From positions 1,240,001-1,304,000 of the forward strand of contig NZ_CP062804.1 of assembly GCF_008801925.2 (NCBI RefSeq): a DNA stretch of 64,000 bases, read 5' to 3'. Below the pieces are notes generated by a model that was not told the origin of the DNA, ran no database searches, and worked only from the letters and a program-made list of their open reading frames with translations. Source of the stretch: Cupriavidus basilensis (GTDB taxonomy: Bacteria; Pseudomonadota; Gammaproteobacteria; Burkholderiales; Burkholderiaceae). Shown here one piece after another: positions 1-7,561 of this stretch. Made by a program: the position numbers and the translations under genes. Position 1 is the stretch's first letter, and each line of letters begins with the position of its first letter.

Positions 1-285
1 ACCGAGAGCGAGCAGGCCGGTGTAGGCGCGGCGGGGACCAAAGCGGTCGCACAGCGGGCCGATGGCCAGCCGCACGAGAATGGTCACGGCCACGGCCGCG
101 ATATTGATATTGGCGATCTGGTCGGGAGTCAGGCCGAATTCACCCTTGAGCACCGGCATCAGCGGCGCGCAGGCGAACCACGCGAAGAAGCACACGAAGA
201 AGGCCATCCACGTCAGGTGGAAGGCGCGCATCTGCGGGGTGCGCAGGCTTAGCAGTTCGATGCGGGTGGCTTTGCCGGTCATCAT
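1..285 (-). CDS. narK: NarK-type MFS nitrate/nitrite transporter, N-terminal part
   Basis: The first 95 codons of a major facilitator protein run off the left edge of the window. The translation reads MMTGKATRIELLSLRTPQ, then FHLTWMAFFVCFFAWFACAPL, typical of the first membrane helix of NarK/NasA nitrate-nitrite transporters, followed by the loop between helices 2 and 3 (AIGPLCDRFGPRRAY, the MFS signature). The start at 285 has GGAG six to nine bases upstream; a second ATG follows directly at 282. Transport of nitrate or nitrite across the inner membrane is inferred from family. The upstream leader looks like a transcription attenuator. Whether it belongs to assimilation or respiration cannot be told from the fragment. 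Confidence 0.85.
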   Translation of the reverse strand, partial: MMTGKATRIELLSLRTPQMRAFHLTWMAFFVCFFAWFACAPLMPVLKGEFGLTPDQIANINIAAVAVTILVRLAIGPLCDRFGPRRAYTGLLALG

Positions 286-293
286 GGCTCCAT

Positions 294-382
294 AAAAACA
301 AATGGCGTCCCGCAATCCGGTCGTGAAGACCAGATCAGGGGACGCCGTTGTCCTGGTGGCAGCGGTGAAGACCGCTACCACC
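294..382 (-). promoter_or_regulatory. Attenuator-like leader of the nitrate transporter
   Basis: Read on the minus strand, a 12-bp hairpin (GGTGGTAGCGGT/ACCGCTGCCACC, 355-382, one mismatch, loop CTTC) is followed by GGCGTCCC...GGGACGCC (304-346, perfect 8-bp outer stem) and then directly by ATTTGTTTTT just before the ribosome site. The second structure therefore looks like a Rho-independent terminator inside the leader. Inside it, a second stem TCTGGTC/GACCGGA (one G-T pair) carries the loop TTCAC, and both hairpins contain GGTCTTCAC. Nitrate assimilation operons of other proteobacteria use NasR/NasT ANTAR proteins to antiterminate such leaders. The usual hexaloop signature is not evident here. 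Confidence 0.6.
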
Positions 383-739
383 CTGTGTGGGGTGAGCGGG
401 CCGCCGTTGGTCCGCTCGCATCTTGTTACGCAAGCGGTGTGCCAGGGCGGTTTGTGATGGATGGCGGGTTTTTTGCGCTGCGCAGGGGCGTCAGGCCGGG
501 AGGCGATGCGCCGAGGTGGGGCGGGGCGGCACGGTCATGGTGCAGTGCAATGGACCGGGGCGGTGCGCGGGGTGGTGCGGGCCGTAGCTGGTTTCAGGCT
601 GTCTACCCGGCCGTGGATGCCGGGATCTGATGGTTATGCCACGTCCTGCCGGCGTGCCAAGTCCTTGGCTCCAGGCCGCCGGAAGCCGCGCCGGACGTTA
701 TGCTGCCCGGGCGCGGTCGTCAATTCGGGCCGCTTCGAG
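383..739. other. Intergenic stretch without a recognised gene
   Basis: About 350 bases of very GC-rich DNA between the nitrate transporter leader and the VOC gene. Open frames exist on the plus strand but their translations are low-complexity Gly/Arg/Ala strings and they continue as the antisense of the VOC gene. The promoter of the minus-strand nitrate transporter must lie in its left part. Nothing else stood out. Confidence 0.5.
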
Positions 740-1138
740 TCAGATCGAGGCCGAATGACACACCGCTTCCACGCGATTGCCCGCCGGATCGAAGAGGAAC
801 GCCGCGTAGTATCCGGTGTGGTAGTCAGGCCGCAGGCCCGGATCCCCATCCGACACTCCCCCGGCGGCGAGGCCCGCGGCGAAGAACGCATCCACCTGTT
901 CGCGGGACGACGACTTGAAGCACCAATGCCGCTTGTTGGCTTCGATCCTGCTCGGGTCGAGATAGATCGCCAGGCACGTCGACACCGTATCGCTGGACGT
1001 GCAGCGCTCCCCATAGCCAAGCGCATCGGGGCGATCATAGACCTTCGTTGCCCCCAGCGCTTGCATGACCGAGTCGTAGAACGGACGTGCCGCGTCAAGG
1101 TCGGGCACGCCTATCGAAACATGATCGAGAAGTTGCAT
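740..1138 (-). CDS. VOC (glyoxalase/dioxygenase-fold) family protein
   Basis: A 132-residue single-domain vicinal-oxygen-chelate protein. It opens with the classical MQLLDHVSIGVPDLDAARPF (beta strand with the first metal-position His, then the AxxFY helix) and closes with AFLFDPAGNRVEAVCH, where the C-terminal Glu/His region normally provides metal ligands. The length fits one betaalphabetabetabeta repeat pair. Members include glyoxalase I, fosfomycin and bleomycin resistance proteins and many uncharacterised enzymes; the substrate cannot be predicted. It stands alone, 222 bases downstream of the TetR gene on the same strand. Confidence 0.85.
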   Translation of the reverse strand: MQLLDHVSIGVPDLDAARPFYDSVMQALGATKVYDRPDALGYGERCTSSDTVSTCLAIYLDPSRIEANKRHWCFKSSSREQVDAFFAAGLAAGGVSDGDPGLRPDYHTGYYAAFLFDPAGNRVEAVCHSASI

Positions 1139-1360
1139 TGATGTTTGCTCCAGTCAGTTCTCGGGTCGTTATTCTAGCCAACCTCCCGTGAGTTGCTGGT
1201 AGCCGCAATTCGAAGCGTCGCTAGTCACGAATCCTCCCCGGTGGTTATCCTGGCGCCCATGCGCAGATCCGGAAGTTTCAATGCCAAAACGTCTGGGATG
1301 GGGCGCAACGATAAAGCGTTCTATCGAGGGCGAGGCTCGTAAGCAGATTACGCTGCGACT

Positions 1361-1978
1361 TCAGGCGGATTGGGTTCGTTTGCGCGGCTTCACGAGTCTT
1401 TCTACTGCACTGTCGGTGACGTCCTTGAATAGCGCAACGTTGCCAGAGGCCCGCGCAGCGAGCATCGCACCGTAGACCAGCGACACGAGCGTTGCGGCCT
1501 CGGTTTGAACCGACGAACCCAGTTTGAAGAGGTTGTTTTTCGTGCCCGACTCGAGAACGTGCTCAATCCACGCAGTGAGGTTATCGAAAAACGCTTTTAC
1601 CTCTTCTGTCACTTCGTGGGGTAGTGACGGGAGTTCGGCGCCGAGCATGCCAGCTACGCAGAACGGAGCACTGTCGTCGGCAATACAGCGTTCCCAATGG
1701 CCAACGTATGCGCGCAACTGCGCAAGAGCGTCGGCACCGCTCGCCTGAAGTGACGCCACGTCGGCGTCAAACGTTGCCCGCCACTCGTTCAACACAGCGA
1801 TCACGAGATCCGTTTTCGTGGGGAAGTGGTGGTGAATGCTCGCCTTGCGAATGTCGATTGCGTCGGCGACGTCGGCATAGCTAAACCCGCTATAGCCGCG
1901 ACGCATGATGAGTTGCCTTCCCGCCTCAATGATCCTGTTCGCGGTGACGTCCCCGGTTGCTGTCATCTTGCCTACCAT
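1361..1978 (-). CDS. TetR/AcrR family repressor
   Basis: A 205-residue one-component regulator. Residues about 13-60 form the TetR helix-turn-helix (RIIEAGRQLIMRRGYSGFSY, then VADAIDIRKASIHHHFPTK), and the rest is an all-helical ligand domain resembling the AcuR/YxaF-like subgroup. It is divergent from the exported hydrolase at 2139, with palindromes between them that overlap both promoters, so it very likely represses itself and that gene. The start at 1978 is in frame with a second ATG at 1966, which has AGG at a suitable distance; the shorter form is also possible. The inducer is unknown. Confidence 0.88.
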   Translation of the reverse strand: MVGKMTATGDVTANRIIEAGRQLIMRRGYSGFSYADVADAIDIRKASIHHHFPTKTDLVIAVLNEWRATFDADVASLQASGADALAQLRAYVGHWERCIADDSAPFCVAGMLGAELPSLPHEVTEEVKAFFDNLTAWIEHVLESGTKNNLFKLGSSVQTEAATLVSLVYGAMLAARASGNVALFKDVTDSAVERLVKPRKRTQSA

Positions 1979-1995
1979 CTAGTCGGTTGAATGCT

Positions 1996-2075
1996 GAGTA
2001 GTCTACTCGGAGCCGGCATCAATTTCCAGGCGCGAGGATTTCCTTGTATTTTTACCATCCTACTAGTAGGATGGT
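1996..2075. promoter_or_regulatory. Paired palindromic operators between TetR and hydrolase genes
   Basis: Two palindromes lie in the divergent promoter region. The larger is a perfect 22-bp palindrome at 2054-2075 with arms ACCATCCTACT and AGTAGGATGGT. The smaller is GAGTAG-T-CTACTC at 1996-2008. A further half site, TACCATCTAG, overlaps the TetR start codon. TetR dimers bind sites of this size; the match to this regulator is inferred from position. Confidence 0.6.
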
Positions 2076-2138
2076 TTCGTCGATTGGGAAGATTCCTGCC
2101 GACGTTCTCTTGGTTACCTAACGCTTTGGAGCATGAAC

Positions 2139-2909
2139 ATGAAGATTTCCTCACACGTAAGCCGTATCGCTGCCGCCATCGCCCTCTCGGCTGCGGCCCT
2201 GGGATCACACGCAGCGGTGGCTGCACCCGTCAAGAACATCGTCCTCGTTCACGGCTATTTCGCCGATGGCTCGGGCTGGCAGGCCGTAGCGAAGATCCTG
2301 ACGTGCGACGGCTACAAGGTTTCGGTTGTGCAAGAGCCGGAAACCTCGTTTGACGAAGACGTGAAGGCGACCACCCGGGTGATCGATGCGCAGGACGGCC
2401 CAAGCATCCTCGTCGGTCACAGTTACGGTGGTGCGGTGGTGACCGAGGCGGGCAACGACGACAAGGTCGCCGGCCTCGTTTATGTGGCTGCTTTTCAGCC
2501 GGACACGGGAGAAAGCCCCCTTGATCTGACCAAAAAGATGCCACCCGCGACCAAGGCGATCAAGGCGACTGCAGATGGCCACCTGTACTTTGATGAGGCG
2601 ATGTTCCATGCGGATTTTGCCGCCGACGTTCCGGCTGCCGAGGCCAAGTTCATGGCTATCTCGCAAGTGACGCCGGCAGCCCAGTCGTTTGGTGTCCCGA
2701 TCACGCACGCAGCGTGGAGGACGAAGCCGAGCTGGGCCGTTGTCGCGACCGCGGACCGCGCAATCCATCCCGATCTGGAACGTTTCATGACGAAGCGCGC
2801 TGGGAGCACGACGATTGAGGTCAACTCCAGCCACGTGGCCTATATTTCGCACCCGGCTCAAGTCGCCAAGCTCATCGAACAAGCCGCAACTCAGGCCCGT
2901 AAGGAGTGA
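2139..2909 (+). CDS. Exported alpha/beta-hydrolase
   Basis: A 256-residue alpha/beta-hydrolase with a Sec signal peptide (MKISSHVSRIAAAIALSAAA, cleavage probably after the AVA before APVKN). Mature-protein motifs are the oxyanion strand NIVLVHGYFADGSGW, the nucleophile elbow GHSYGG, the acid strand VVATADRAIHP and the catalytic His in SSHVAYISHP, so the triad is complete. The start is the second of two nearby ATGs because GGAG sits seven bases before it. Relatives are esterases and salicylate-methylesterase-like proteins; an action on an ester or signal molecule in the periplasm, induced through the neighbouring TetR protein, is inferred. Confidence 0.88.
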   Translation: MKISSHVSRIAAAIALSAAALGSHAAVAAPVKNIVLVHGYFADGSGWQAVAKILTCDGYKVSVVQEPETSFDEDVKATTRVIDAQDGPSILVGHSYGGAVVTEAGNDDKVAGLVYVAAFQPDTGESPLDLTKKMPPATKAIKATADGHLYFDEAMFHADFAADVPAAEAKFMAISQVTPAAQSFGVPITHAAWRTKPSWAVVATADRAIHPDLERFMTKRAGSTTIEVNSSHVAYISHPAQVAKLIEQAATQARKE

Positions 2910-3341
2910 CGAAACGAGACACGCCTCATGGAGGATTGCCAATTCGCAGTCAGCAAGTCGGATGCGCGCTCAAATGCGGATCTATTTGCCCAAGCCCGAG
3001 GTAGCGTCAGGCCAATGGCAGCGTCTACCGCTAATGCGGGTCGATGGATGGCGCGTGGCCAGGACAGCGGCTCGTCGACCTGGGCAGCCGCTCGATTCGC
3101 GCAGTGCCGACCGTACGGCAATGACGGCTTTCATCCGCCCGCCGCCTGCCCGCCCGTCACCCGCATGATGACCAGATAGGTGCCTTGCCTTATCGTGGCT
3201 AGAATGACGGCTCACGGCGGGCACGGCGGCCGTTTCCAACACCTCACTCCCGACGGGATCCCGACGAGAAATGGTGCGGAAAACGACTGCCATGCAAAAG
3301 AAGGACACCCCGCATCAAACAAAGACAACCCGGACCGGTAC
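2910..3341. other. Intergenic stretch without a convincing gene
   Basis: About 430 bases between the hydrolase and the DUF4265 gene. A frame open from 3180 reads into the DUF4265 gene, but its first 54 codons (rich in His, Gly, Asn) do not look like the family and have no good ribosome site. No clear terminator or promoter was found. Confidence 0.4.
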
Positions 3342-3830
3342 ATGGAAGCCGAAGACCCAACAATTCTGATCCACGTCTATGCAGGGGACGACGACGGCGA
3401 GCCGATATTCGAGGAGTTGCCCGCCCGCAAAATGGATGAAGATACCTACGAGCTACTCTCATCACCCGGCCTCGCCCTGAACCTGGCAAGAGGTGACATC
3501 GTCTCCATCAAGAGCAAGAACGCGCATGCCGAGGTCCTGTCGAGGGGCGGGAATTTCTGCGTTCAGATCTATGAGGATGAAGATATCCCGCAGGCAATCC
3601 TGTCACGCCTGGAGAAGATGGTGGCAGCTGAGTTGGGCGGAACGCTGGACGGGATCAACGGCGGGAATCTGTCCTTGACCATCCCATCCCAGAATGGGAT
3701 GGACCGAATCCGCGAGGTCTTTGACAGGTTTCGCGACCAGACCGGGATTCAGTGGTACTACGCGAACATCTACCGGAATCTGGACGATCCCGATGATGAA
3801 ACACTGCTGGACTGGTGGCTGAAGGATTGA
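3342..3830 (+). CDS. DUF4265 domain protein
   Basis: A 162-residue cytoplasmic acidic protein. The core (ILIHVYAGDDDGEPIFEELP, then YELLSSPGLALNLARGDIVS and FCVQIYEDEDIP) matches the pattern of DUF4265, a small family of unknown function often found beside polymorphic-toxin or immunity genes. The second half ends in an acidic tail (DDPDDETLLDWWLKD). The start at 3342 is chosen because homology-like sequence begins there; upstream in-frame starts at 3180 and 3207 exist. Neighbours give no hint: an exported hydrolase precedes it and a convergent HxlR regulator follows 19 bases downstream. Confidence 0.65.
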   Translation: MEAEDPTILIHVYAGDDDGEPIFEELPARKMDEDTYELLSSPGLALNLARGDIVSIKSKNAHAEVLSRGGNFCVQIYEDEDIPQAILSRLEKMVAAELGGTLDGINGGNLSLTIPSQNGMDRIREVFDRFRDQTGIQWYYANIYRNLDDPDDETLLDWWLKD

Positions 3831-3849
3831 CGGCTGATCGCGCCCAGGC

Positions 3850-4353
3850 TCACGCTTGCGTGGCAGGCGCTTGCGGGGATTCGCCTTCAGCCGCCGGCGC
3901 TGGCCGCTGGCTTGCGTGGTAAATCTCGATATCGTTGGGCCGCACCAACTGATCCGCATCATCCACCAGCGCCGCGCGCACGCGGCGCCCATCCTGTGCG
4001 GTAAGCAACGTCACCGGGCCTTGGCCGCTGGTGGCCATGTGGCGATCCCCCCATTGCATCAGCCCGATGATCACCGGCAGCAACTCCACCGCGGCGCGCG
4101 TCGGCCGGTACTCGAACCGTTCCCGCTCGCCTGGCTCCCGATAGCTCACCTTGCGCAGGATGCCTGCCTCGGTCAGTGTCTTGAGCCTGGCTGATAGCAC
4201 GGCGGGGGAGCACTGCAGGCGCTCCAGGAAATCGTCGAAGCGCCTGATGCCGTGGAAAACGTCGCGCAAGATAAGAATTGTCCACTTCTCTCCGATCAGC
4301 GAGAGGGTCGCGGCTATCGAGCAGTTGCGGAGTTCTTGGGCGGTGAGATCCAT
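3850..4353 (-). CDS. HxlR family winged-helix regulator
   Basis: A 167-residue MarR-like regulator of the HxlR family. The winged helix occupies residues about 10-100, with the hallmark SLIGEKWTILILRDVFHGIRR, LSARLKTLTEAGILRKVSY and YRPTRAAVELLPVI. The family's frequent N-terminal redox cysteine is present as NCSIAATL. A C-terminal extension of about 60 residues ends in an Ala/Pro-rich tail. An in-frame ATG at 4380 would add nine residues, but neither start has a clear ribosome site. It diverges from the GNAT gene; an inverted pair acttcat/atgaagt flanks the promoter region and may be its operator. Confidence 0.85.
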   Translation of the reverse strand: MDLTAQELRNCSIAATLSLIGEKWTILILRDVFHGIRRFDDFLERLQCSPAVLSARLKTLTEAGILRKVSYREPGERERFEYRPTRAAVELLPVIIGLMQWGDRHMATSGQGPVTLLTAQDGRRVRAALVDDADQLVRPNDIEIYHASQRPAPAAEGESPQAPATQA

Positions 4354-4380
4354 GCATTGAGCATAGCAGGCTAACTTCAT

Positions 4381-4408
4381 TTGCAAAAGTCAGGGTATTG
4401 CCTATACT
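4381..4408 (+). promoter_or_regulatory. Sigma-70 promoter of the GNAT gene
   Basis: TTGCAA at 4381-4386 and TATACT at 4403-4408 are separated by 16 bases, 33 bases upstream of the GNAT start, whose ribosome site AGGAG is at 4430-4434. The -35 region sits within the flanking acttcat/atgaagt repeat, as expected for control by the divergent HxlR protein. Confidence 0.5.
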
Positions 4409-4441
4409 CCTGGCTATGAAATATGAAGTCAGGAGCCGGAC

Positions 4442-5077
4442 ATGCAGCCCTCGAATCCTCCCAGCCTTGCCGGCCAATCCCGCCTGACCGGCGGCGGCTG
4501 GCATGCTGGGTGCCCGGAATGCGCCGAGACCTGGAAGTTGAGCGGTGGCGAGCGCGTGGTCGTGCGCGCTGTTCGTGCCACCGATGCCGAGAGAGAGCGG
4601 GCCTTCGTGCAGGCACTGTCGCGTGAGAGCCGTTATTACCGCTTCCTGACCGGCGGACGCGTGTCCGATGAGGTGATCGACCTGTTCATCGAGAGCAACG
4701 CCGGCCTGGCGCTGGTGGTCACGGCGGAAGTGGAGGGGCTGCCGACGATCGTCGCCAACGCTAACTACGTGGTGACGCGTGGCGAGGACGGCGACGTTGG
4801 CGAGTTCGCCGTGGCGGTGGCCGACGACTGGCAGGGCAAGGGTATCGGCCGCCGGCTGATCCAGCGCCTGCGCGACGCGGCGCTGGGCGCCGGCCTGCAC
4901 CTGCTGCGCGGGGATGTGCTGAGCGAGAACCGCCGCATGCTGGCGCTGATGCGGGAGTTCGGTTTCTCCACCCGGCGCAACCCGGAAGACAGCCTGCTGT
5001 ATGAGGTGAAACTGGTGCTGGGCGAGTTGGCCGGCAACGGCGCGCAGCAGGCCGTGGCGCGGCTATCGGCGGCCTAG
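4442..5077 (+). CDS. GNAT family N-acetyltransferase
   Basis: A 211-residue acetyltransferase. The GNAT fold begins near residue 40 (RVVVRAVRATDAERERAFVQ); the acetyl-CoA pyrophosphate loop is DWQGKGIGRRLIQRL near residue 140, and the motif B region is ENRRMLALMREFGFSTRR. The first 35 residues are an extra Cys/His-containing segment. This type resembles the GNAT module of protein lysine acetyltransferases such as Pat/PatZ, but stands alone here. The substrate is unknown. It is divergent from an HxlR regulator and its last four bases overlap the convergent exporter gene. Confidence 0.85.
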   Translation: MQPSNPPSLAGQSRLTGGGWHAGCPECAETWKLSGGERVVVRAVRATDAERERAFVQALSRESRYYRFLTGGRVSDEVIDLFIESNAGLALVVTAEVEGLPTIVANANYVVTRGEDGDVGEFAVAVADDWQGKGIGRRLIQRLRDAALGAGLHLLRGDVLSENRRMLALMREFGFSTRRNPEDSLLYEVKLVLGELAGNGAQQAVARLSAA

Positions 5078-5958
5078 GCCTCGGCAGTTGCGCGCTTGCG
5101 CGATCCGGCCGTCACGGTGCATCCCACCGATGCCGTGATGATGCTGGCAATCGCCAGCCATTGCTGCGTGTTCAGCGTCTCGTGCAGGAAGGCGAGGCCT
5201 GCCAGCGCGCCCATGGCGGGTTCCATGCTGAGCAGGATGCCGAAGGTGCGGCGCGGCAGCCGCTTGAGCGCCACCATTTCCAGCGAATAGGGAATGGCGC
5301 TGGAGAGCAGGCCAACCGCCAGCCCTGCCACCAGCAGCGACCGGCTGAACATGGCCGCGCCGGCATGCGCCAGCCCGAAGGGCAGCACGACCAGCGATGC
5401 CATGGTCAGCCCGAGCGAGGTGGCTTGCCCGCCGTGCGCGTTGCCCGCCATCTGCCCGAAGATGATGTACAGCGCCCAGCCCACGCCGGCGGCCAGCGCG
5501 TAGCCGATGCCCACGGGATCGAGCGTGGCAACGTTCTCCCCAAGCGGCAACAGCAACAGCAAGCCTGCCACCGCAAAGGCAATCCAGAGAAAGTCGATGG
5601 CCCGCCGCGACGACGACACGGCCACCGCCAGCGGCCCGGTGAACTCGATGGCAATCGCCAGCCCGAGCGGGACGGTGCGCAGCGACATATAGAACAACAG
5701 GTTGGTGGCCCCCAGCGCCGCGCCGTAAAGCGCAATCACGCGGGCATTGGCCAGGCTGAGCGGCATCCGCCAGGGCCGCCACACGCACAGCAGGATCAAC
5801 GCAGAGAAGCTCACCCGCAGTGCCGTGGTGCCCTGGGCGCCAACTTCGGCAAACAGGCTCTTGGCAAACGACGTACCGATGCAGAGCGAAGCCATCGATC
5901 CGATCAATGCCAGCACGGCGATCAAGGTGGCACTTTGTTTCAGGCGATTCAGCGGCAA
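5074..5958 (-). CDS. EamA/RhtA-like threonine-homoserine exporter
   Basis: A 294-residue inner-membrane protein with ten predicted helices in two EamA (DMT) repeats. Characteristic stretches are NLLFYMSLRTVPLGLAIAIE, with the RhtA-like FTGPLAVA, and ALKRLPRRTFGILLSMEPA in the second repeat, plus FLHETLNTQQWLAIASII near the end. RhtA-type members export threonine, homoserine and related amino acids; that specificity is inferred from overall resemblance. It is convergent with the GNAT gene (four-base overlap) and transcribed in line with the quinone reductase gene, 57 bases downstream of it. Confidence 0.85.
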   Translation of the reverse strand: MPLNRLKQSATLIAVLALIGSMASLCIGTSFAKSLFAEVGAQGTTALRVSFSALILLCVWRPWRMPLSLANARVIALYGAALGATNLLFYMSLRTVPLGLAIAIEFTGPLAVAVSSSRRAIDFLWIAFAVAGLLLLLPLGENVATLDPVGIGYALAAGVGWALYIIFGQMAGNAHGGQATSLGLTMASLVVLPFGLAHAGAAMFSRSLLVAGLAVGLLSSAIPYSLEMVALKRLPRRTFGILLSMEPAMGALAGLAFLHETLNTQQWLAIASIITASVGCTVTAGSRKRATAEA

Positions 5959-6015
5959 TTGCGACTCTCAGGCGATTCTGCGAGCCCGAATCTTGAACGA
6001 TCCTGGCCAGGCTGG

Positions 6016-6552
6016 CTAGGCTGCGATGTGCTGCAAGCGCACAACGTAGCGTTTGCCCGCGGCAGCCAGCGCTTGGTCATCCAGCTTGCCCGCCTCATAG
6101 AGCAGGAAGGGCGCGGACCATGGCAGTCCGCAGCGGTTGGCGGTGGCCTGCAAGGGGCGCAGCAACTCGGCCAGCGCAAATAGATTGACGCCCCCTGGCC
6201 CGTAGGCTTGCTGCACGTTGCCAGCGGTGGCCGCTACCAGCATGGGTTTGCCTTCCAGCGCGCGGCCCTCGGTCTCATAGGCGATGTAGAACATGCGGGT
6301 CAGCACGGCGTCCTGCCAGGTTTTGAGCAGCGCGGGCGTGGCATACCACTGCAGCGGGAACTGAAACACGATGCGCTCCGCGCCAAGCAGCCGGCGGACT
6401 TCGGCGTCCACATCGATGGCGCCGTCCGGGTAGAGGGCGTAGAGGTCGGCGATCTCCACGCCGGGCAGTGTGCTGGCCGCATTGCACAGGGCGCGATTGG
6501 CCCTGGATTGGCCGAACTGGGGATGGAACAGCAGGATCAGGGTCTTGGACAT
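6016..6552 (-). CDS. Flavodoxin-fold NAD(P)H quinone oxidoreductase
   Basis: A 178-residue FMN-dependent quinone reductase of the NQO/KefF/MdaB family. It begins MSKTLILLFHPQFGQSRANR (phosphate-binding loop), has the FQFPLQWYATPALLKTW motif shared by KefF/YabF proteins that lines the isoalloxazine site, and ATAGNVQQAYGPGG near residue 105. Two-electron reduction of quinones or electrophiles in the cytosol is the family role. The start at 6552 has GGAG upstream; an upstream in-frame start would add a His-rich stretch unlike the family. The divergent LysR gene, 111 bases away, probably controls it. Confidence 0.88.
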   Translation of the reverse strand: MSKTLILLFHPQFGQSRANRALCNAASTLPGVEIADLYALYPDGAIDVDAEVRRLLGAERIVFQFPLQWYATPALLKTWQDAVLTRMFYIAYETEGRALEGKPMLVAATAGNVQQAYGPGGVNLFALAELLRPLQATANRCGLPWSAPFLLYEAGKLDDQALAAAGKRYVVRLQHIAA

Positions 6553-6631
6553 GGGGGGCTCCGGTTGGTAGTGCACGTGGTGCGTGCCGTGGTGATGTCT
6601 CAAGGATGCCGCTTCACATCAAATCATTCCA

Positions 6632-6660
6632 ATGGATAGTTTGTATGCTCTATTATCCGT
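6632..6660. promoter_or_regulatory. Putative LysR operator
   Basis: An interrupted inverted repeat, ATGGATA (6632-6638) and TATCCGT (6654-6660), with 15 bases between the arms and one mismatch, lies in the promoter region between the quinone reductase and the LysR gene, only four bases before the LysR start codon. Size and position fit a LysR autoregulatory site. Confidence 0.4.
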
Positions 6661-6663
6661 TTC

Positions 6664-7560
6664 ATGAATTTACGTGCGATCGACCTCAATCTGCTGACCG
6701 TGCTGGACGCCTTGCTCGACGAAGCCCATGTGTCGCGCGCCGCGCAGCGTGTCGGGCTGTCCCAGCCAGCCGCCTCCAGCGCGCTGGAGCGCTGCCGCCA
6801 TCTGTTCAAGGATCGCCTGCTGGAGCGTGCACCTGGCGGCATGCAGCTCACGCCGAAGGCGCAGGCTCTGCGCGCGCCGCTGAAGCAGGCGCTGGCCTCG
6901 GTGGCGGCGGTGATCGGTGAGCCTGAGGTGGACCTGGCGAGCTTGTCGCAAACGGTGCGCGTGCGGATGGCGGACCATCCCGCCGTGCTGGTGGCGCGGC
7001 AACTGCATCGGCAACTGGCGCGCAGCGCGCCGGGCGTCAATCTCGTGCTGCAGCCGTGGCAGGGCGCCGATGCCGCGCTCGGGTCCCTGGCGCGAGGTGA
7101 CAGCGATCTCGCTGTATCCGTGTTTCCCGCCGTGGGCGCGGATTTTCGCCGCCGGCCGTTATTGCGCGAGCACTACGTGGTTGCCATGCGGCGGGGCCAT
7201 CCCGCGGCCACCGGCTTTGGCCTGGAGTGCTGGCTGGCGTACCCGCATGTGCTGGTATCCGGCCGTGGCGATATCCACGGGCCGCTGGACGATGCACTGG
7301 CCGGGCTGGGCCTGGCGCGGCGCGTCGGCATGGTGGTGCCGAGCTTCATGATGGTGCCGCCGCTGCTGGCCGACTCCGACCTGATCGCCATGCTGCCCAG
7401 CCGCTGCGTGCCCGAGGACCCGGCACAGGCGCTGGCGACGTTCGCGCCGCCGGTGGCGGTGGAGGGTTTTTCCCTCCACCTGGCCTGGCATGCGCGCCGC
7501 GACGATGACGTGGCCGTGCGGCATGTGGCGGGCCTGATCGAAGGCCTGCTGGCGGCGTAG
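6664..7560 (+). CDS. LysR family transcriptional regulator
   Basis: A 298-residue LysR-type regulator. The N-terminal winged helix reads LRAIDLNLLTVLDALLDEAH, VSRAAQRVGLSQPAASSALE and RLLERAPGGMQLTPKA; residues about 90-295 are the periplasmic-binding-like effector domain. The opening is that of the NodD/LinR/NahR-like subgroup. It faces the quinone oxidoreductase, so activation of that gene by a quinone or aromatic compound is plausible. Its stop is one base before the 3' end of the convergent siderophore receptor gene. Confidence 0.88.
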   Translation: MNLRAIDLNLLTVLDALLDEAHVSRAAQRVGLSQPAASSALERCRHLFKDRLLERAPGGMQLTPKAQALRAPLKQALASVAAVIGEPEVDLASLSQTVRVRMADHPAVLVARQLHRQLARSAPGVNLVLQPWQGADAALGSLARGDSDLAVSVFPAVGADFRRRPLLREHYVVAMRRGHPAATGFGLECWLAYPHVLVSGRGDIHGPLDDALAGLGLARRVGMVVPSFMMVPPLLADSDLIAMLPSRCVPEDPAQALATFAPPVAVEGFSLHLAWHARRDDDVAVRHVAGLIEGLLAA

Positions 7561-7561
7561 C

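Noticed and set aside
461..1141. Plus-strand open frame of 226 codons
   Set aside because: It is antisense to the VOC gene and its translation is Arg/Gly/Ala-rich without motifs; a GC-rich shadow.
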